From: Prevotellaceae bacterium KH2P17
GTDB lineage: Bacteria > Bacteroidota > Bacteroidia > Bacteroidales > Bacteroidaceae
NCBI GenBank assembly: GCA_900199655.1
Contig: FZRE01000009.1
Coordinates: forward strand, 78,699 to 142,698
Length of the DNA stretch: 64,000 nt
Direction of reading: 5' to 3'
Below are positions 45,280 through 53,989 of the stretch, piece by piece. The notes beneath the pieces are model-generated. The model was not told where the DNA came from. It ran no database searches and saw only the letters and a program-made list of their open reading frames with translations. The position numbers and the translations under genes were made by a program. Numbering within the stretch: the stretch's first letter is position 1; each line of letters starts with the position of its first letter.

Positions 45280-46425
45280 TTATTTCTTTTCGATGATACG
45301 GAACTGTCCGTCGCCGAAACCGGGCTGCATCACGTAGGGATAGAACTTCACGCACACCGGCTTGTCTATCTCTATGTCCTTGCCCGTGTCCTCCAGCAGG
45401 CCGTTGGAAGCATTGATGGCAAAGACTTGTATCTTGTTGGAGTCGCGGCAGGCGCAGAGCAGAAACTTGCCGTTGGGCGTGATGTTGAAGTTGCGCGGAT
45501 GCACGCCCGTGAGCTGATAGCCCACCTTGGTGAGGCGTCCTGTTTGCTTGTTCACCCGGTAGATGCTGATGCCGTCGGCCTTCAGGCGGTTGCTCGTGTA
45601 GAGAAAACGGCCGTCGGGACTGAAGTGGATGTCGGCTCCGCCGTGTCCGCCTACCGAGTCGGACTTGATGACCTGTATCTTGCGCGGCTTGGCGAAGTTC
45701 CAGATGTAGGCCGTCACGTCGCCCGAGAGTTCGCTCATTACGTAGAAGTAACGGCTCTCGGGACTGAAGACGATGTGCCTCGGGCCCGACCCTTTGGCCA
45801 GCGTACCGGCCACTCCTGCCTCCTTGATTTGCTCCGTGCCGGTTATCTCGTACATCAGGATGCGGTCGTTACTGAAGTCGGAAGCCAGCACGTAGCTGCC
45901 GTCGGGCGTAAAGGTGGCACAGTGTACGTGGGGCGCATCTTGGTTGGGAGCGAACGTTCCGCCCTTGCTGCCCTTGAACTGTGCCGTCATCTCGCCCAGC
46001 GAACCGTCCAGGTTAACGGGGAAGAGGCTCATGGAGCCGCCCGAATAGTTGGCCGTTAGCAGCATGTTGCCGTTGGTTTCGACGTAGCAGGGGTCGGCTC
46101 CGTGGGTGAGCACGGAGTTCTGCAGCTTCATGCGGCCCGTCTGGCTGTCGAAGCTGATGGCGTTTACGGCTGCCTTGTCGTCGTTGGTTTCGCTCACGGC
46201 ATAAATGGTTTTGCCGTCGCTGCTCACGTTGAGGTACGAGGGGTTCGTAACTTCCAGCGTGTCCAGCGGCGAGCTTTCGCCCGTGGCCTGGTTAAAGTTG
46301 AGCGTATAGATGCCCTTGCTGGTGCCGTTGGTGTACGTGCCCACAATGAGCTTGAGGTCGTCTTGGGCTGCCGTGGTGGCAAGTCCTGCCAGCATCATGG
46401 CTGCCGTTAATGTTACCTTTTTCAT
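45280..46425 (-). CDS. Exported lactonase-family beta-propeller protein
   Basis: A 381-residue protein with signal peptide MKKVTLTAAMMLAGLATTAAQ. The repeating pattern (VGTYTNGTSKGIYTLNFNQ; PDGSYVLASDFSNDRI; SPDGRFLYTSNRLKADG) is the seven-bladed propeller of the YbhE/6-phosphogluconolactonase family. Being exported, it is unlikely to serve the cytoplasmic pentose phosphate pathway; the lactone substrate is unknown. Its promoter lies at 46484-46514; the transcript starts with a hairpin. Confidence 0.88.
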   Translation of the reverse strand: MKKVTLTAAMMLAGLATTAAQDDLKLIVGTYTNGTSKGIYTLNFNQATGESSPLDTLEVTNPSYLNVSSDGKTIYAVSETNDDKAAVNAISFDSQTGRMKLQNSVLTHGADPCYVETNGNMLLTANYSGGSMSLFPVNLDGSLGEMTAQFKGSKGGTFAPNQDAPHVHCATFTPDGSYVLASDFSNDRILMYEITGTEQIKEAGVAGTLAKGSGPRHIVFSPESRYFYVMSELSGDVTAYIWNFAKPRKIQVIKSDSVGGHGGADIHFSPDGRFLYTSNRLKADGISIYRVNKQTGRLTKVGYQLTGVHPRNFNITPNGKFLLCACRDSNKIQVFAINASNGLLEDTGKDIEIDKPVCVKFYPYVMQPGFGDGQFRIIEKK

Positions 46426-46453
46426 GTCTGTTGCCTTTAAGTTTGTATGGCGA

Positions 46454-46514
46454 GGTGCATGAAAGCATGCACCCCGCCGAGTGCAAAGATACGCTTTTTA
46501 GCCGATATTCACAA
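46454..46514 (-). promoter_or_regulatory. Lactonase-tcdA promoter and 5' hairpin
   Basis: Minus strand TTG (46514-46512), 20 bp, TATCTTTG (46491-46484). The predicted start near 46477 is followed at once by a perfect hairpin GGTGCATG/CATGCACC (46473-46454). The hairpin may protect the 5' end of the mRNA. Confidence 0.75.
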
Positions 46515-46633
46515 CACCAAGGGCAACCGATAACTAAAAAATGGAAGTGCCGGATGGGCAAAGTTGCGCGCAGGTTTGCCCGTTTACGGTCCCTGGTGCC
46601 ATGCCGTTAGCCGGCCCCAGGGTACCGGCAGCG

Positions 46634-47209
46634 TTACTTCATCCGCTCTACCAGGGCCTGGGCCTCGCTGAGCGAGCGGTCGTTGAGCAGCCCTCCTTCT
46701 TTCCAAGTTAGGTTGGGATAGGCCGACTTGAGGTCGCGCGTGGCCTTGCTTACGGTGCTTCCGCCCGATGTGGCAAAGGTAATGATGGTCTTGCCCGCAA
46801 GGTCGGTCTGCTCGATGAAGGCGTTGATGATGGTAGGTGCGGTGTACCACCAGATGGGGAAACCGATATAGACCGTGTCATACTGCGCTGCGTTCTCCAG
46901 CCGTCCTTTGATGGCAGGGCGCGATTTGCGGTCTTTCATCTCCACGGACGAGCGGCTCTGCTTGTCGTTCCAGTTGAGGTCGGCATCGGTGTAAGGCTGT
47001 TCGGGCCGTATCTCGTAAAGGTCGGCATCGGCGGCTTTGGCAAGTTGCCGTGCTGCTTCGGCCGTAGTGCCGGTTGCAGAGAAATAAGCTACCAGCGTTT
47101 TCTTTGCAGCAGGGTCGTTCATTTTGGGCTCCTCCTTGGTTTTGCTTTGTGAACAGGCGGCAAGGCTGAAAGCCATGACAGCCGCGATGACTAAAATAAT
47201 CTTCTTCAT
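46634..47209 (-). CDS. Flavodoxin-like lipoprotein
   Basis: A 191-residue FMN protein. Start at 47209 gives a lipoprotein signal (MKKIILVIAAVMAFSLAAC, Cys19); the long in-frame extension upstream runs into the DUF169 gene. FMN phosphate loop YFSATGTTAEAA (42-53) and the isoalloxazine-contact region FPIWWYTAPT are visible. Being exported, it would work in the envelope, possibly in quinone reduction. It lies 37 bp downstream of the DUF169 gene in the same orientation. Confidence 0.85.
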   Translation of the reverse strand: MKKIILVIAAVMAFSLAACSQSKTKEEPKMNDPAAKKTLVAYFSATGTTAEAARQLAKAADADLYEIRPEQPYTDADLNWNDKQSRSSVEMKDRKSRPAIKGRLENAAQYDTVYIGFPIWWYTAPTIINAFIEQTDLAGKTIITFATSGGSTVSKATRDLKSAYPNLTWKEGGLLNDRSLSEAQALVERMK

Positions 47210-47246
47210 TTTACTTGTTCGTTGGGCCGGAGTGAATGTCCGGCGG

Positions 47247-47975
47247 TTATGGTTCAGCCTTTCCCAATTCACCGTTGATTCTCTTGCGTACAACCGAAAA
47301 GGCATGTTGAAACAGGGATGAGTCCCTGATGGTTCCGAGCATTTCCACAAACCGACCCTTTGGTATGCTGAAGGTAAGCTCGTCCTTGGGCACAAGAGGG
47401 CGTGCCGATGGGTCGAGCATTCCCAGGAAGCAGCGCCGGCCGCCCTCCCGGTTCTCCTTTACCGTAAAGCTCACGATGGCCGCGCAGCCGGAAGCAAAGG
47501 GAGTGCAGACGGCGTCGGGGCTGTTGTTGTCGAAGAAAGCCCATGAGGCCAGGCCCGAGAGAATGTCGGGAGTAGCCCAGAAAAGTATTCCCTCAACCTC
47601 GTCCAGCGTTTGTATGGTGTCCATACGCCGGAAGTTCAGATAAGGCTTCTCCGCCGGTCTGATGTCCATGCCGGCAATGTATTGGCACACCATGTCGGGG
47701 CTCTGCTTGTATCGCTCGTCAAGCGAGACATAGGCAGGAACCCGCTCGGGCATTTCATGAAATCCCGTGTACAGGCCTCCGCCTCCGCACTTTACGTTGC
47801 CGGCCGTCAGGGTCAGCGGCTGCCCATTGCGCACTTTGCTGATTGCACCGATAATGCAGCGCGGCACATTGCGCACTTCTTCGGCCGACACGTTGCTGTA
47901 ACCAAACGCAACGGGCAGCGGAGCAGCCTCTCCGAAAGCCTCTCTGTAAGTCTGTAAAAACTCTCTGATGTCCAT
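47247..47975 (-). CDS. DUF169-family protein
   Basis: A 242-residue soluble protein without signal peptide. The N-terminal region LPVAFGYS and the middle GNVKCGGGGLYTGF fit the DUF169 family (small Cys-containing proteins of unknown function, sometimes linked to metal or methanogen-type cofactors). One central hydrophobic helix, DILSGLASWAFFD. Start ATG at 47975, 70 bp below a promoter at 48054-48083. Confidence 0.78.
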   Translation of the reverse strand: MDIREFLQTYREAFGEAAPLPVAFGYSNVSAEEVRNVPRCIIGAISKVRNGQPLTLTAGNVKCGGGGLYTGFHEMPERVPAYVSLDERYKQSPDMVCQYIAGMDIRPAEKPYLNFRRMDTIQTLDEVEGILFWATPDILSGLASWAFFDNNSPDAVCTPFASGCAAIVSFTVKENREGGRRCFLGMLDPSARPLVPKDELTFSIPKGRFVEMLGTIRDSSLFQHAFSVVRKRINGELGKAEP

Positions 47976-48053
47976 TGTATCCGTTCTTTTCGTAAGCCTT
48001 TTCTTTCTGTTCAGGGTAGCCGGTTTACTTCTTGGCTCCTGTCATCCTTGCCG

Positions 48054-48083
48054 TAAAGATAGTGTTTTTCTTTCCAATAACAA
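48054..48083 (-). promoter_or_regulatory. Promoter of DUF169-flavodoxin operon
   Basis: Minus strand TTG (48083-48081), 19 bp, TATCTTTA (48061-48054), one mismatch from consensus. Confidence 0.65.
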
Positions 48084-48243
48084 TGCCGTTGCAGGCTTTT
48101 TTAACCAAAAAACCTGTTTCTTCGTCTCCGTGCATGATTATTACAAGGTAGTGCCGCCATGCCCTGCGTGCTGCAGGACGCCGCCGATGGCCATTGCGCT
48201 TTAGTTCATCAGTTTCTTTGACAACCTACATGCTGTTTGCCGA

Positions 48244-48331
48244 AGCTGTCCTTCAAGCGCCTTGAAAGGTAGCTTCAAGAGGCTTGAAGGATAGCTCCGG
48301 GCGCCTTGAAGGGCACCTCCGGCAAAGGGGG
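48244..48331. repeat. 22-bp-period palindromic array (AGCTAT type), 4 units
   Basis: Units begin at 48244, 48266, 48288 and 48310. Unit 1 CTTCAAGCGCCTTGA, unit 2 CTTCAAGAGGCTTGA and unit 3 CTCCGGGCGCCTTGA alternate with complementary flanks. The remainder of 47976-48509 (534 bp) holds no recognised gene besides the promoter at 48054. Confidence 0.75.
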
Positions 48332-48509
48332 AGCATAAATACGGGCTCCGAAGAACTGGCGGGAGCGCGTAAAAGAGCTGGTAACCAATGGGTTGCGGAT
48401 TATCTTTCGCAGCCCCTCGTGGGTAGAAGGAAAAAAGCGGACAAGGCGCACTTGTCCTCAAAGGCGGCCTGCGCAGATGCGGACTTTGGGCACTGCGCCG
48501 GGCCTGGGC

Positions 48510-48794
48510 TTAGCGAGCCGGGCGCACCTTGTCGTCTTCAACGACAATGAGGCCGTGCTCCCGCGCCTGCCCCATGAGGTAGAGGGCGTCTTTCTGCGAG
48601 CAACTGTACTTGTTCTTCAGCCCCATCAGGAACTTGCTGCGGGGCAGGGAGTCGTCGCTCCCGAAGAGGGTGGCGATGCTCTTCTGCAAATCTTCGAGGT
48701 TGTAGCTGATGTGTTTGCGGTGCAGATAGGCAAAAATGGCGACCGCGAAGCAAGCCAAAACAATGACGATGGCAATGATAGTAGGTTGCGACAT
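48510..48794 (-). CDS. Small single-pass membrane protein, 94 aa
   Basis: Not recognised. An N-terminal membrane helix (TIIAIVIVLACFAVAIFAYL), then a cytoplasmic helical domain of about 70 residues (SYNLEDLQKSIATLFGSDD ... QAREHGLIVVEDDKV). TATATTTG, a good -7 box, lies at 48846-48839 on the minus strand, 45 bp upstream. It is a single gene. Confidence 0.65.
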   Translation of the reverse strand: MSQPTIIAIVIVLACFAVAIFAYLHRKHISYNLEDLQKSIATLFGSDDSLPRSKFLMGLKNKYSCSQKDALYLMGQAREHGLIVVEDDKVRPAR

Positions 48795-48972
48795 AGCTGT
48801 AGTGTTTGGTTTTTATGATATTTGTTGACTTACGGCCACAAATATACAATATTTTTGGATAGCTTGTTAGCTTTCGCCGCTTTTTTTGTTCACGGGCGCC
48901 GGCAAATGCCAAATAGGTTTGTTTTAACAAAACTTTTTCCGATATTTTGATACCGGCAATGGATTAATTGCT

Positions 48973-48980
48973 TATATTTG
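48973..48980 (+). promoter_or_regulatory. DASS transporter promoter -7 box
   Basis: TATATTTG at 48973-48980; the nearest TTG (48947-48949) is 23 bp upstream. The gene begins 43 bp downstream. Confidence 0.55.
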
Positions 48981-49022
48981 CGGAATTAAGTACTACGGAT
49001 ACCATGTTTTAAACTTATTCTT

Positions 49023-50579
49023 ATGGACGACACATCAAAAGAAAAAACTCCCACAGTTGAGGAGGAAAAGACGCCTCAGGATTCGTCTTTTGACCGCAAA
49101 CGCAGAATTATAGGTGCCATCTTCGGGCCCATTTGCGCCTTGCTGGTATGGTTTACGCCCATCAGCGGACTGACACCGGAGGCTCACAAGCTGCTGGCCA
49201 TCATGACCCTGGTGGCCATGTGGTGGATAACCGAGCCCATCCCCATTCCTGTTACCTCGTTGCTGGGACCGACGCTGTGCGTGGTTCTGGACGTGGTGAA
49301 GATGAAGGAGGCCTTTGCAGCCTTTGCCAATCCAATGATATTCCTGTTCATGGGCGGCTTCATCATAGCCAAGGCCATGATGGTTAACGGTGTTGACAAA
49401 CGCATAGCCTACGGCATCATGTCGATGAAGTGGGTGGGCGACAATCCCAAGCGCATCTTTCTGGCCATCGGACTGGCCTGTGCACTCTGCTCGGGCTGGA
49501 TAAGCAACACGGCCACGGCGGCCATGATGTTCCCCATAGCACTGGGTCTGCTGGAGGCAATACGCGAGATGATGGCCGCAAACGGTAAAACCGTCAACCT
49601 TTCTTCGTACAAATATGCCACCGGCCTGATGCTGATGACGGCCTACGCGTGCTCCATCGGCGGCGTGCTTACACCCATCGGGACGCCTCCCAACATCATC
49701 ATGCTGGGCTTCCTGAGCGAGATGAGCAACATCCACGTGAGCTTCTTCCAGTGGATGGTGTGGGGTTTTGTGGCCATGGTGTTCTATTTCATCATTGCCT
49801 ACGTGGTGCTTTCGCGCATGTTCCCGGCCGATGTAAAGCACATAGAGGGTGCGCGGCAATTCATTGAAACCAAGGTAATGGAACTCGGCACGTGGACTCG
49901 TGCACAGAAAAATACGATGATAGCCTTTGGCACAGCCGTGGTGTTGTGGGTTGCGCCGGGTGTGATGAGCATCACGCTGGGCACGGAGAGCGAGGCGCTG
50001 AATACCTACAACCGCCTCTTCCCCGAGGCCATTGCGGCCATGGTGGGCGCTTTGCTGCTCTTCTTCCTGCCCGTTGATCTGAAGCATCACAAGATGACAC
50101 TCGACTGGAAGGACGCCGTTGCCGGCGTGGAGTGGGGCACGCTGCTGCTCTTTGGCGGTGGTTTGGCCATGGGCGGAATGATGTACACCACCGGTTTATC
50201 GGAGTGGATAGGCAACCAGATTATAGCTTTGATGGGCGGAGAGCCGTCGGAACTGATGCTGGTGGCCGTGTTCTGCGTCATGGCTCTGCTGCTCTCAGAG
50301 CTCACTTCGCATACGGCAGCTACCAACATGATAGGCCCGCTTGCCATCGGTGCTGCCGTTTCGGCCGGCTTCAGCCCTGTTCCGGTAGCGGTGGGCGTGG
50401 CTCTTTCGGCCTCTCTGGGCTTCATGCTGCCTGTCTCTACACCGCCTAACGCCATCGTGTATGCCAGCGGCTACATTCCCATTACCAAGATGATAAAGAC
50501 CGGAGTGTACATCGACTTCATCGGTATAGCCATCGTCACCATTCCCGTGGCGCTCTATCTGGTCAAACTCATTGTATAG
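49023..50579 (+). CDS. DASS/SLC13-family sodium:dicarboxylate symporter
   Basis: A 518-residue inner-membrane importer for dicarboxylates or tricarboxylates with Na+. The two SNT-type ion and substrate motifs are visible (SNTATAAMMFPIAL and ELTSHTAATNMIGPLAIG), as is the family signature MLPVSTPPNAIVYASG near the C-terminus. Eleven to twelve hydrophobic segments. The cytosolic N-terminus is charged (EKTPTVEEEKTPQDSSFDRK). It converges with the lactate permease gene; the two share a terminator. Confidence 0.92.
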   Translation: MDDTSKEKTPTVEEEKTPQDSSFDRKRRIIGAIFGPICALLVWFTPISGLTPEAHKLLAIMTLVAMWWITEPIPIPVTSLLGPTLCVVLDVVKMKEAFAAFANPMIFLFMGGFIIAKAMMVNGVDKRIAYGIMSMKWVGDNPKRIFLAIGLACALCSGWISNTATAAMMFPIALGLLEAIREMMAANGKTVNLSSYKYATGLMLMTAYACSIGGVLTPIGTPPNIIMLGFLSEMSNIHVSFFQWMVWGFVAMVFYFIIAYVVLSRMFPADVKHIEGARQFIETKVMELGTWTRAQKNTMIAFGTAVVLWVAPGVMSITLGTESEALNTYNRLFPEAIAAMVGALLLFFLPVDLKHHKMTLDWKDAVAGVEWGTLLLFGGGLAMGGMMYTTGLSEWIGNQIIALMGGEPSELMLVAVFCVMALLLSELTSHTAATNMIGPLAIGAAVSAGFSPVPVAVGVALSASLGFMLPVSTPPNAIVYASGYIPITKMIKTGVYIDFIGIAIVTIPVALYLVKLIV

Positions 50580-50603
50580 GCCGTGCGGCCGAAGACAAAA
50601 AGA

Positions 50604-50640
50604 GAGCGGATTTCCGAAGTGGAAATCCGCTCTTTCTTTT
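50604..50640. terminator. Bidirectional intrinsic terminator
   Basis: Perfect stem GAGCGGATTTCC/GGAAATCCGCTC with a GAAGT loop, with T-rich tracts on both sides. It serves the convergent DASS and lactate permease genes. Confidence 0.9.
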
Positions 50641-50641
50641 T

Positions 50642-52273
50642 TCAGGCGCCGAGGAAAACCATCAGTCCGCCGATGGCAATATAGAGCAAGGCGTAAGGAA
50701 TGGCGGACAGCATGATGTCGCCGTCCTTGCCCTGCATGTTGCACGAAGCCGTGGCTATGGCTATGCTCTGCGGGCTTATCATCTTGCCGCCGGTGGCTCC
50801 CGTGGTGTTGGCGGCAATGAGCCAGTTCTGCTCGGAGCCGCTCACGCCGAAGAAGGAACCCTGCCCCGTCATGCCGAGTTGGCCGGCCACGTTGGCCTGC
50901 AGCTTGGCAAAGAGAATATTGGAGGAGGTGTCGGAGCCGGTTACAAAGGTGCCGATGGCGCCGATGAGGGGGGCAAACAGCGGGTACAGACTGCCCGTAA
51001 TGGCAACCAGCCCGGATGCAATGGCGGCTATCATGCCGCTGTAGTTCATCACCGAAGCCAGCGAAATGAGGCAGACAATGGTGATGATGGTGTTCTTGAG
51101 ATTGACCAGCGTGCGCAGCAGAATGAGCATTAGGCGCTTCAGGCTCAGCCCCTGTATAAGTCCGCCTGTCGTTGCACCGAGGAACAACATGAGCCCCGCA
51201 TTGCTTATCCAGCCAAACTTAAAGGTGGAACCGATGACGGGCAGCGGAACCGTAGATACGAGGTGGCTCTTCAGAAAGTTGTTGACAGGCGGACAGAGTG
51301 CCCCGGAAACCAGGATGAAAACGAGTATAAACAGGTACACACTCCACGCTTTGAAGGTTTCGCCCATGGTGTAGGAGGGCTTGTCTGCTGTCAAGTCAAC
51401 GGTAGCAGTGGTGCCGTCGGCAGCGGTCAACTGGGCCTTCTTGCCCGGTGCAAATACCTTGGCGTAGAGAATGATGGCCACGATGGCGGCGATGGAGCCG
51501 ATAATGGCGGGCGTCTCGGCCCCTAAGTAGCGGGCGCAGAGATACTGAACGGCAACCGAAACGGCACCTACCCAGAGGGCCAGAACGATGTTTTTGAGGA
51601 CAGCCTTGCCGCTGTGGTCGGTCAGCATGAGAATGATGAACGGCAACAGAAAGAAGAGGGGAGAGAGCTGGATGACGGCAAAGGCCGACGTCTCACAGAT
51701 GGCCTCGGCGGTCGCTGCACCGCCCGGAGCCACTTCGTTGCAAAGAGTTGTAACCGGAACGCCCACGGCTCCGAAGCCTGTTGCCACGGTGTTGCCAAGC
51801 AGGGCCACAAGAGCCGAGAACATGGGCTTAAACCCCAGGCCGATGAGAATGGCCGCCGGAATGGCCACGGCAGTACCGAAACCGGCCATGCCTTCGAGCA
51901 ATCCGCCGAATCCCCATACCAACATGAGCACCAGAATACCCTTGTCGTCGCTGATGGAGGTAAACTGGTTCTTGATGACTTCTATCTGCCGGCTCTCAAC
52001 TAATATGTTGTAGCTGTAGATAGCCATTAATATAATAAGGAGAATAGGGAACACCGCCTTGAGCACTCCTTCGATGACACTCCACCAAACCACACCGAAG
52101 ACGGACGCCCCCTGCAGCTTCTGGGGGAGCATACCGAGCGCAGGTGCTGCGAACAAAGCCAGCAGTACCGTTACTGCAAAGGTGATGAATGCACTCTTGT
52201 GGCCTGCCATCTTGAAGCCCAACATGAGGACAAACAAGAGGAGAATAGGAATAATGGATACCAATGAGGTCAT
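50642..52273 (-). CDS. lctP: L-lactate permease
   Basis: A 543-residue polytopic membrane protein of normal family length. Typical signatures are GLLEGMAGFGTAVAIPAAIL, TVATGFGAVGVPVTTL and the C-terminal GATGGKMISPQSIAIATAS. It takes up L-lactate (and possibly glycolate) with protons. A TATTTTTG -7 box lies at 52314-52307. It is a single gene, divergent from the uracil permease. Confidence 0.93.
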   Translation of the reverse strand: MTSLVSIIPILLLFVLMLGFKMAGHKSAFITFAVTVLLALFAAPALGMLPQKLQGASVFGVVWWSVIEGVLKAVFPILLIILMAIYSYNILVESRQIEVIKNQFTSISDDKGILVLMLVWGFGGLLEGMAGFGTAVAIPAAILIGLGFKPMFSALVALLGNTVATGFGAVGVPVTTLCNEVAPGGAATAEAICETSAFAVIQLSPLFFLLPFIILMLTDHSGKAVLKNIVLALWVGAVSVAVQYLCARYLGAETPAIIGSIAAIVAIILYAKVFAPGKKAQLTAADGTTATVDLTADKPSYTMGETFKAWSVYLFILVFILVSGALCPPVNNFLKSHLVSTVPLPVIGSTFKFGWISNAGLMLFLGATTGGLIQGLSLKRLMLILLRTLVNLKNTIITIVCLISLASVMNYSGMIAAIASGLVAITGSLYPLFAPLIGAIGTFVTGSDTSSNILFAKLQANVAGQLGMTGQGSFFGVSGSEQNWLIAANTTGATGGKMISPQSIAIATASCNMQGKDGDIMLSAIPYALLYIAIGGLMVFLGA

Positions 52274-52366
52274 GTTGTTTTAGGTTTATGGTTAGAACTT
52301 CATTGGCAAAAATAACAAATAGTTTTGAAAGTAGTTGCCTAAAGGCTCCTTTTTCTTCACAATTAG

Positions 52367-52397
52367 TTGGACTTTAAGCAGAAAAACCCTATCTTTG
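52367..52397 (+). promoter_or_regulatory. Promoter giving a leaderless uracil permease mRNA
   Basis: TTG 52367-52369, 20 bp, TATCTTTG 52390-52397. The expected start near 52404 falls 2 nt before ATG 52406. The TTG is therefore the -33 box, not a start codon, which also fixes the gene start at 52406. Confidence 0.78.
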
Positions 52398-52405
52398 CAG
52401 GGACT

Positions 52406-53638
52406 ATGAACGAAATCAGACTTACTCCGATGCGGAAAGGAATTGTGGGAGTGCAGTTTCTCTTCGTGGCTTTCGGCGCAACGGTTCTCGTCCCCCTGTT
52501 GGTTGGACTCGACCCCGCGACGGCTTTGTTTACTGCTGGCATAGGTACTTTCATCTTTCATCTGGTAACGAAAGGGAAAGTACCTATTTTCTTAGGTTCC
52601 AGCTTCGCGTTTATTGCTCCCATCATTGCGGCCAGCAAACAGTGGGGAATGCCGGGCACACTGGCAGGCATAACAGGAGTTGCGTTGGTGTATTTTATCA
52701 TGAGCGGGCTCATAAAATGGCAGGGTCGAAGGGTGCTCGACCGGCTCTTCCCACCGATAGTCATCGGGCCAGTCATCATCCTGATTGGGCTTACCCTTTC
52801 GGGTTCGGCCGTCAACATGGCCAAAGAGAACTGGCTGCTGGCCATGATTTCGCTCCTTACGGCCATCCTCGTGCTTACTTTAGGCAAAGGCCTCATCAAG
52901 CTGGTGCCGGTAGTTTGCGGCATCATTGTTGGCTACATCGTGGCGCTTTGCATGGGGCTGGTGGATGTCTCGGGTGTGGCAGCGGCGCCGTGGTTCGCCC
53001 TTCCGCCTTCGATAGCACACTTCCAACTGCCTCAGTTTGCGTGGGAACCGCTCGTGTATATGATTCCCGTGGCCATTGCTCCAGTGATAGAACACATCGG
53101 CGACGTGTATGTGGTGAGCGCGGTGGCAAGGAAGGACTTTGTGAAAGACCCCGGATTGCACCGTACGATGTTAGGTGACGGATTGGCATGTCTGGCTGCC
53201 GCCTTCTTCGGAGGTCCTCCCGTAACCACCTACAGCGAGGTTACGGGCGCCATGTCGATAACCAAGATAACCCATCCGCAGGTCATCCGCATAGCTGCCT
53301 TGACGGCAATCGTGTTCTCTGTCATCGGCAAACTGTCGGCTCTTCTGCAGAGTATTCCCCAAGCGGTGTTAGGAGGCATCATGCTGATGCTCTTCGGTAC
53401 CATTGCGAGTGTGGGCATACAGAACCTGGTGCAGCACCGGGTAGACCTGAACGTGACGCGCAACATCATCATCATTTCCGTTACTCTGACGCTCGGTATC
53501 GGCGGAGCCGTATGGTCGTATGGTGACTTCACGCTCAGCGGTATCGGTCTGAGTGCCGTTGTGGGCGTTGTGCTCAACCTGATACTGCCGCACAACAAGG
53601 AGGAAGAATTAGAGAGTTTCAAGCGTAACAACAACTAA
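52406..53638 (+). CDS. uraA: NCS2-family uracil permease
   Basis: A 410-residue uracil:H+ symporter. Core motifs: LGSSFAFIAPI (helix 3 region), the EHIGDVYVVSAV Glu-containing substrate site, and GGPPVTTYSEVTGAMSITK. The length is close to E. coli UraA. The start at 52406 is preferred because the upstream TTG is the promoter. A 111-residue gene follows 12 bp later. Confidence 0.9.
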   Translation: MNEIRLTPMRKGIVGVQFLFVAFGATVLVPLLVGLDPATALFTAGIGTFIFHLVTKGKVPIFLGSSFAFIAPIIAASKQWGMPGTLAGITGVALVYFIMSGLIKWQGRRVLDRLFPPIVIGPVIILIGLTLSGSAVNMAKENWLLAMISLLTAILVLTLGKGLIKLVPVVCGIIVGYIVALCMGLVDVSGVAAAPWFALPPSIAHFQLPQFAWEPLVYMIPVAIAPVIEHIGDVYVVSAVARKDFVKDPGLHRTMLGDGLACLAAAFFGGPPVTTYSEVTGAMSITKITHPQVIRIAALTAIVFSVIGKLSALLQSIPQAVLGGIMLMLFGTIASVGIQNLVQHRVDLNVTRNIIIISVTLTLGIGGAVWSYGDFTLSGIGLSAVVGVVLNLILPHNKEEELESFKRNNN

Positions 53639-53650
53639 CTGCCACGCGAA

Positions 53651-53986
53651 ATGGAAACGAAGAAGGACTTTGAAACTTACTGGCTGGAGAACCGGAAGCA
53701 GATTCTGGAGAACAATCCGGAGTACAAACGCATCATCGACAGCTACAAGATGAGCTCCGGAGCCGACTGGTTGCTCTTTGCCATCCCTGTTGTTGGCGCC
53801 ATCATGGTGATAAACTACCGTCCGTTCGGTCGTGAGTTGCTCAACTATCTCTTGAGTGCGGCAGTGGCAATCGTGCTCTTCGGGCTGAGCGTATGGGTGA
53901 AGAGTCTCATCACCAACAACCGTCCGCTCTCGGAGGTGGAGGCCGAAATCAAGGAGAAATGCCGCAGGCAGTATGAGCAGGGCTGA
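53651..53986 (+). CDS. Small membrane protein, 111 aa
   Basis: Not recognised. A basic helical N-terminus (KDFETYWLENRKQILENN), then two hydrophobic helices (DWLLFAIPVVGAIMVIN, LLNYLLSAAVAIVLFGLSVWV), and a charged tail. It is probably co-transcribed with uraA (12-bp spacing). It ends 3 bp before the convergent hemW stop. Confidence 0.68.
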   Translation: METKKDFETYWLENRKQILENNPEYKRIIDSYKMSSGADWLLFAIPVVGAIMVINYRPFGRELLNYLLSAAVAIVLFGLSVWVKSLITNNRPLSEVEAEIKEKCRRQYEQG

Positions 53987-53989
53987 TGG

